Below are positions 59,932 to 64,000 of a stretch of 64,000 bases of DNA, one piece after another. Source of the stretch: Actinophytocola xanthii (GTDB taxonomy: Bacteria; Actinomycetota; Actinomycetes; Mycobacteriales; Pseudonocardiaceae); the NCBI RefSeq assembly GCF_001921205.1, contig NZ_MSIE01000013.1, positions 62,001 through 126,000 on the forward strand, given 5' to 3'. The position numbers and the translations under genes were made by a program. The notes beneath the pieces were generated by a model. The model was not told where the DNA came from. It did not search any database and saw nothing but the letters and a program-made list of their open reading frames with translations. The stretch's first letter is position 1; each line of letters opens with the position of its first letter.

Positions 59932-61194
59932 GTGCGCCGCCGGGTGCTGCTGCTCGTCGCGGCCACCACGACCCTCGTGCTCGTCGCGTTCCTCGCCCCG
60001 CTCGCGTTGCTGGTGCGCAACGTCGCCGTCGACCGTGCGGTGCAGGGCGCGACGGTCGAGGCGCAGGCGCTCACCTCGCTGGTGGCGACGACCGACCGGC
60101 AGACCCTCGAGCTGGCCGTCGACCAGGTCAACGCGACCTCCGACTACGAGGTGACCGTCTTCCTCGACGGCATCCAGCTCGGCTTTCCCGCCGAGCGGTC
60201 GCCGCTGGTCGCGTTGGCGGAGGGGGGCACCAGCGAGTCCGCCGAGGTGCCGGGCGGACGGGAGATCGTGTTCGCCGTCGACCGGCCGAGCGCCCCGGCG
60301 GTGATCCGCTCCTTCGTGCCCGACGCGGAGCTGTCCGCCGGCGTGCCGCGCGCGTGGTTGCTGCTCGGCGGGCTCGGCGTGGGGCTGCTGCTGGTCAGCC
60401 TGGTGGTGGCGGACCGGCTCGCCCGCACCTTCGTGCGGTCCACCGTGGACCTCGCGGCGGTCTCGCACCGGCTGGGCCGCGGCGAGCTGGAGGCCAGGGC
60501 CGACCTGTCCGCGCCCGGTGAGCTCGGTGTGGTCGCCGCCGCGTTGAACGGCCTCGCCAGCCGGATCGCCGAGGCGCTGCGTGAGGAGCGCGAGACGATC
60601 GCGGACCTGTCGCACCGGGTGCGGACGCCGCTGACGACGTTGCGGATGGAGGCCGAGTCACTGCCCGAACCGGACGCGGAGCGGATCGTCGCGGGCGTGG
60701 AGGCGGTGAACCGGGCGGTGACCGAGGTGATCCAGCAGGCCCGGCGCCGGGCCGGCGCGGAGCAGGCGGTGACCGACGCGGCGGCCGTGGTGCGCGCCCG
60801 GGTCGAGTTCTGGTCGGTCCTCGCCGAGGACACCGACCGGGAGCTGACCGTCCACATCCAACCCGGTCCGCTGCCGGTCGCCCTCGGCAGCGCGGACCTC
60901 GAGGCCTGTGTGGACGCGCTGCTGGGCAACGTGTTCGCGCACACCCCGCACGGAACCGCGTTCGCCGTGCGGCTGGCGGCGGTGCCCGGCGGCGTGGAGC
61001 TCGTGGTCGCCGACGCCGGTCCCGGCCTCCCAGCCGGCCCGGTGCTCGAACGCGGCGTCAGCGGGTCGGGCTCCAGCGGACTGGGCCTGGACATCGTGCG
61101 CCGGGCGGCCGAGCGCACCGGCGGGTCGGTGCGCCTGGGACCCGGGCCCGGCGGAGGGCTGGCCGTGGTCGTGACGTTCTTAGCGGCGCCTTAA
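59932..61194 (+). CDS. HAMP sensor histidine kinase
   Basis: A 420-residue membrane kinase: first span at residues 5-28, an external sensor region (about 30-135), second span (LLLGGLGVGLLLVSLVVADR), HAMP, and the His box ADLSHRVRTPLTTLRME. The ATP lid region reads GSGSSGLGLDIVRRAAER. GTG 59932. Partner of the preceding regulator. The ligand is unknown. The stop TAA lies inside the GTTAAG-type box. Confidence 0.92.
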   Translation: MRRRVLLLVAATTTLVLVAFLAPLALLVRNVAVDRAVQGATVEAQALTSLVATTDRQTLELAVDQVNATSDYEVTVFLDGIQLGFPAERSPLVALAEGGTSESAEVPGGREIVFAVDRPSAPAVIRSFVPDAELSAGVPRAWLLLGGLGVGLLLVSLVVADRLARTFVRSTVDLAAVSHRLGRGELEARADLSAPGELGVVAAALNGLASRIAEALREERETIADLSHRVRTPLTTLRMEAESLPEPDAERIVAGVEAVNRAVTEVIQQARRRAGAEQAVTDAAAVVRARVEFWSVLAEDTDRELTVHIQPGPLPVALGSADLEACVDALLGNVFAHTPHGTAFAVRLAAVPGGVELVVADAGPGLPAGPVLERGVSGSGSSGLGLDIVRRAAERTGGSVRLGPGPGGGLAVVVTFLAAP

Positions 61195-61195
61195 C
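61180..61195. promoter_or_regulatory. TTAG-N6-CTTAAC box before the PepSY gene
   Basis: The reverse complement of GTTAAG-N6-CTAA, overlapping the kinase stop codon and 75 bp upstream of the PepSY ATG. It matches the pattern at 59162-59177. Confidence 0.45.
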
Positions 61196-61269
61196 CGTCG
61201 GCCAGCGCGCCGCTAGGGCGCGGAGCGAGAACGTGGTGGGGACGGATTTCCACGAGGAAGGGAACCACC

Positions 61270-61890
61270 ATGAACCGCACGACACTCGCCGTCGCGGCGG
61301 CCGCCGGCGCTCTCGTCGTCTCCGGCGGCGCGGCCGTCGCCCCCGCTACCAACGACGGCACGCCCCCCACGGTCAGGGTCCAGCCCGCCGGCTCGACCAC
61401 CTCCGACTCCCCGACGTTCACGACCTCGCCGACGACCTCCGGGTCGAGCGCGGAGTCGACCTCCGGGTCCACCTCGGACAGCCCCACCCCGACCACGTCG
61501 GCGCCGGACGGCACGCGGCTCGGTGCCCAGGACGCGGCACGACTGGTGGTCGAACGACTCGGCGGCGGTCAGGTGCGGAAGGTGGAGCGCGAGGTCGAGC
61601 ACGGGCGCATCGAGTGGAAGGTCGAGGTCACCAAGGACGGCGTCACCTACGACATCCGGGTGGACGCCGAGACCGGGGACTTCACCAGGGTCGACACCGA
61701 CGGCGACCGCGGCGGCGACGATGACCGTGGCCGGGGCGGCGATGACCGTGGCCGGGGCGGCGGCGACGACCGCGGGCGCGGGGGTGACGACGACCGTGGC
61801 CGTGGGGGTGACGACGACCGTGGCCGTGGGGGCGACGACGGCGGGAACTCCGGCCGTGGCGGCGGTGACGACAAGGGCGGCGACCGTTGA
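61270..61890 (+). CDS. secreted PepSY-domain protein with Asp/Arg/Gly repeat tail
   Basis: A 206-residue protein with a signal peptide (TLAVAAAAGALVVSGGAAVAP), a Ser/Thr-rich linker and a PepSY domain (about 80-142, LGAQDAARLVVERLGGGQVRKVE to GVTYDIRVDAETGDFTRVD). Residues 143-206 are low-complexity repeats of GGDDDRGRG type. ATG 61270 has GAAGGGA ahead. PepSY proteins often lie beside two-component systems and sense or buffer the envelope. Confidence 0.85.
   Translation: MNRTTLAVAAAAGALVVSGGAAVAPATNDGTPPTVRVQPAGSTTSDSPTFTTSPTTSGSSAESTSGSTSDSPTPTTSAPDGTRLGAQDAARLVVERLGGGQVRKVEREVEHGRIEWKVEVTKDGVTYDIRVDAETGDFTRVDTDGDRGGDDDRGRGGDDRGRGGGDDRGRGGDDDRGRGGDDDRGRGGDDGGNSGRGGGDDKGGDR
61710..61882 (+). 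repeat. imperfect tandem repeat coding the PepSY tail
   Basis: Repeats of GGCGATGACCGTGGCCGG and variants, about 18-24 bp each, encoding GGDDRGRG or GGDDDRGRG. Frame is kept between copies, so length could vary between strains. Confidence 0.8.
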
Positions 61891-61904
61891 TCGTTCGCCG
61901 GCGT

Positions 61905-61910
61905 TAATCT
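61905..61910 (+). promoter_or_regulatory. -10 box of the GNAT gene, leaderless
   Basis: TAATCT ends 8 bp before GTG 61919; transcription would begin at or within two bases of the start codon. No good -35 at standard distance. Confidence 0.45.
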
Positions 61911-61918
61911 CGCTGTTT

Positions 61919-62476
61919 GTGCATCGAGGCATCACGGTCCGTCGCACGGACGCGATCCACCTCGCCCGCCACGCCACGCAGCTCGAAGCCCTGTACCGGC
62001 GCTGCTTCGCCGAGCCGCCCTGGCGGGAGACGGCCGAGCGGCTCGCCGGGTTCCGGGGACGCCTCACCGCGCACCTCGGGCGGGCCGGCTTCGTCGGCCT
62101 GGTGGCCGTCGAGGAGGCCGGCGGCGAACGGGTCAGCCTGGTCGGCGCGGTCTACGGCTGGCCGGCCGGCCCGGAGCTGGCCTCCGGCACCACCTTCGAC
62201 GACGCGCTGGCCGCCGCGGTGCCGTCCGCGGTGGCCGGCCGGCTCGTCGCCCCGGCGCTGATCGTCGCCGAGCTCATGGTCCGGCCGGACCGCCAGCGCC
62301 GGGGCATCGGGCGCGCGCTGCTGGCCCGGTTCACCGCCGGCTGGCCCTCGGCCTGGCTGTGCACCCACCCCGACGCCCCGGCCGCCGGGATGTACCGCCG
62401 GGACGGCTGGCGCGAGGAAGCCGCGTTCGTCGTCGAGGGGTGCCCGATGGTCCTGTTCACCTGGCGGGCCCGGTGA
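61919..62476 (+). CDS. GNAT-family N-acetyltransferase
   Basis: A 185-residue acetyltransferase. The acetyl-CoA binding motif A is VAELMVRPDRQRRGIGRALLARF, followed by the late strand AAGMYRRDGWREEAAFV. GTG 61919 was chosen since the family start (ITVRRTDAIHLARH) follows, and because of the leaderless -10. The substrate is not known. The 3' end overlaps the convergent AhpD-like gene by 20 bp. Confidence 0.82.
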   Translation: MHRGITVRRTDAIHLARHATQLEALYRRCFAEPPWRETAERLAGFRGRLTAHLGRAGFVGLVAVEEAGGERVSLVGAVYGWPAGPELASGTTFDDALAAAVPSAVAGRLVAPALIVAELMVRPDRQRRGIGRALLARFTAGWPSAWLCTHPDAPAAGMYRRDGWREEAAFVVEGCPMVLFTWRAR

Positions 62477-63032
62477 GGGGAGGGGCACCGTGCCAGGCGA
62501 ACGGGGCGAGCTGCTCGTCCAGCGGGGCCGCGGTCAGCCTGTTGGCCAGTGTGGACAGTGTGTAGGTGCCGATGCCGAGCACGACCTCCAGTGCCTGGCG
62601 GTGGGTGAAGCCGTTGGCCAGGAAGGCCTCCAACCGCTCGGCGTCCACGTCACCCGCGTGCTCGAGCACGTCGAGGGTGAACCGTCGCAGGGCCTCGAGC
62701 CGGGACTCGGGCAGCGCGGTGCCGGCACGCAGGGCGGCCACGAGGGCGGTGTCGGCGTCGAGCGCGGTCAGCTTCGCGGTGTGCATGGCCACGCAGACGT
62801 GGCAGCCGTTGCGGGTGGCGATCGTCATGATCAGCGTCTCGCGGGCCAGGGGGTCCAGCGTGGTGGCATCGAACAGGTCGCGCAGGCGCAGGAAGCCGTC
62901 GAGCAGCTCCGGTGCGGCGGCCATCCTGGCCACCGGCGCCGGCAGGTAACCCAGACGGCGGGCGGTGGCGGCCATGGCGCGGCGGGCGGCGGGAGGGGCG
63001 GTCTCGGGCGTGTGGTCCACGAACACGGGCAC
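62457..63032 (-). CDS. AhpD-like carboxymuconolactone decarboxylase-family protein
   Basis: A 191-residue all-helical protein with the redox motif GCHVCVAMHT (CxxC followed by His) of alkylhydroperoxidase AhpD-type members. LIMTIATRNG and TLSTLANRLTAAPLDEQLAPF are typical. A thiol peroxidase role is likely. It is divergent from a MarR gene, with a palindrome in the 30-bp gap, so it is probably repressed by that regulator. Confidence 0.82.
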   Translation of the reverse strand: MPVFVDHTPETAPPAARRAMAATARRLGYLPAPVARMAAAPELLDGFLRLRDLFDATTLDPLARETLIMTIATRNGCHVCVAMHTAKLTALDADTALVAALRAGTALPESRLEALRRFTLDVLEHAGDVDAERLEAFLANGFTHRQALEVVLGIGTYTLSTLANRLTAAPLDEQLAPFAWHGAPPLTGPAR

Positions 63033-63044
63033 TCCAGTAAGTTA

Positions 63045-63059
63045 GTCAACGTGGTTGAC
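63045..63059. promoter_or_regulatory. MarR-type operator
   Basis: GTCAAC-GTG-GTTGAC, a perfect dyad in the gap between the AhpD-like and MarR genes; GGTTGAC recurs at 63074-63080. TTGAC may also be part of both promoters. Confidence 0.6.
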
Positions 63060-63062
63060 GGA

Positions 63063-63542
63063 ATGGTAAACCAGGTTGACGACAATGCGCCAGGGTACGA
63101 GCTGCCCCTGCTCCTGTTCGCCGGTTTCCGCGCGCTCATCGACGGGCTGCACGCCGAGCTCGCCCGGCAGGGGCACACCGAGGCGCGGCCGGTGCACGGG
63201 TTCGCGTTGCAGGCCGTCGGCCCGGACGGGGCGACCGCGACGGAGGTCGCGCGTCGCCTGGGGGTGTCGAAGCAGGCGGCCGGGAAGACCGTGGACCGCC
63301 TCGAGCGGCTGGGGTACGTCGAGCGCGTCGAGGACCGCGGGGACGCCCGCCGCAAGCTCGTCCGGCTGACACCCCGCGGGATCGACCTGCTCGCCCGCTC
63401 GGCGGCGATCTTCGACGAGCTGCGCGGGGAGTGGGTGCGTGTGCTGGGCGCCGGGCGGGTCCGCGACCTCGAGCAGGCTCTGCGCCGGGTCGTCCCGCCC
63501 GCGGCGATGCGGCTGGACGCGGCGGGCTGGTTCGGTGCGTGA
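63063..63542 (+). CDS. MarR-family transcriptional regulator
   Basis: A 159-residue winged-helix regulator (GFALQAVGPDGATATEVARR, then LGVSKQAAGKTVDRLERLGYV and the wing DRGDARRKLVRLT). ATG 63063 was preferred to GTG 63051, which lies inside the operator. It is divergent from the AhpD-like gene and probably controls both. Confidence 0.85.
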   Translation: MVNQVDDNAPGYELPLLLFAGFRALIDGLHAELARQGHTEARPVHGFALQAVGPDGATATEVARRLGVSKQAAGKTVDRLERLGYVERVEDRGDARRKLVRLTPRGIDLLARSAAIFDELRGEWVRVLGAGRVRDLEQALRRVVPPAAMRLDAAGWFGA

Positions 63543-63605
63543 GGTGATGCCGGTGCGGCCCGCCGAAAGTTACGATGTGATCACGCGACGGCGGGGGTGC
63601 TCGCC

Positions 63606-64000
63606 GTGACGGCCGTCCCCGAGCGGATCCGGTGGGCGGTCGAGGTCGTCGATCCGCGGCCGGGGGACCGCGTGCTGGAAGTCGGCTGCGGCCCCGGGGT
63701 GGCGGCCGGTCTGGTGTGCCGGCGGTTGGTGACGGGCCGGCTGCTCGCGGTCGACCGGTCCGCCATCGCGATCGCCCGGACCGGCGCGCGGAACGCCGAG
63801 TACGTGTCGGCCGGCCTGCTCGAGGTTCGTCGCTGCACGGTGGAGGAGCTGCGCGTCTCCGGTATGGACCGCGCGTTCTCGGTCGACGTCAACGTCTTCT
63901 GGACCGGTCCCGCCGAACGCGCGTTGGCCGCGCTGCACCGCGCGTTGCGTCCTGGCGGCGAGTTGTTCGTGCTCTACGGCGCGGGACCGGGTGACCGCGA
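63606..64000 (+). CDS. SAM-dependent methyltransferase, 3' truncated
   Basis: A class I methyltransferase cut off by the window end; 131 codons are visible. The SAM site is motif I VLEVGCGPGVAAGLVCRRL, with the acidic end of strand 2 in LLAVDRSAIAIA, and motif post-I/II HRALRPGGELFVLY. GTG 63606 has GGGGG eight nt upstream (63593-63597); GTG 63597 is an alternative. TACGAT (63571-63576) may be its -10. Substrate cannot be told. Confidence 0.8.
   Translation, partial: MTAVPERIRWAVEVVDPRPGDRVLEVGCGPGVAAGLVCRRLVTGRLLAVDRSAIAIARTGARNAEYVSAGLLEVRRCTVEELRVSGMDRAFSVDVNVFWTGPAERALAALHRALRPGGELFVLYGAGPGDR

Overview
The window is chromosomal DNA of a high-GC actinomycete. Third codon positions are almost all G or C, GTG and TTG starts are common, and several promoters look leaderless. 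A CYP136-type P450, a HelD-type RNA polymerase remodeller, a ClpC2-like protein, FadA/FadB of mycobacterial type and tandem-TetR regulators suggest Actinomycetota near Pseudonocardiaceae or mycobacteria. This is inferred from gene content only. No rRNA, tRNA or CRISPR array was seen.

Layout. 1-7.9 kb: an atu/liu-type acyl-CoA operon (AtuA-like protein, two acyl-CoA dehydrogenases, biotin-dependent acyl-CoA carboxylase beta and alpha subunits, TetR) with 4-bp or 1-bp overlaps. 8-10.2 kb: HelD. 10.2-16.6 kb: CYP136 with a double-TetR regulator, divergent from a fadA-fadB beta-oxidation pair that ends in a strong hairpin terminator. 16.6-23.3 kb: a P-loop ATPase, then a das-like amino-sugar operon (lipoprotein binding protein, two permeases, GH20 hexosaminidase) behind a DasR-like box, then a convergent KDPG aldolase. 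23.3-24.9 kb: a 1.6-kb remnant of an integrative element between 30-bp direct repeats, one of which forms the 3' end of a beta-helix/AAA+ ATPase gene (24.9-27.1 kb). 27.2-34.1 kb: a NarL-type two-component system, an MmpS-like membrane protein, a frameshifted XRE regulator, a PfkB sugar kinase and a D-amino-acid aldolase/dehydratase-type enzyme. 34.2-36.9 kb: a secreted GH9 cellulase with two CebR boxes, enclosed by 90-bp inverted repeats. 37-43.6 kb: a seven-gene purine catabolic operon (xanthine dehydrogenase, 8-oxoguanine deaminase, uricase, HIU hydrolase, OHCU decarboxylase).

43.8-50 kb: a PAS-GGDEF-EAL protein with a wrecked EAL site, an XRE/TPR regulator, small Cys-motif proteins, a VOC protein, a SnoaL-like protein and a LysE exporter. 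50-58.6 kb: a segment between two inverted copies of a ~165-bp MITE. It holds a GH13 glycosidase, a heterodimeric ABC exporter with one dead ATP site, a LacI regulator, an imine-reductase-like enzyme with a divergent MerR, and a ClpC2-like RHH/Clp-N protein. 58.6-64 kb: a secreted/anchored protein, an OmpR-type two-component system with a PepSY target, a GNAT acetyltransferase, an AhpD-like protein with a divergent MarR, and the start of a methyltransferase gene.

The genes describe a soil saprophyte that uses plant and fungal polymers (cellulose, chitin-derived sugars), purines, and fatty or terpenoid acids, each under its own local regulator. The least ordinary parts are the integrative-element remnant, the two families of small inverted repeats, the asymmetric ABC exporter, the degenerate c-di-GMP protein and the ClpC2-like self-regulator candidate.
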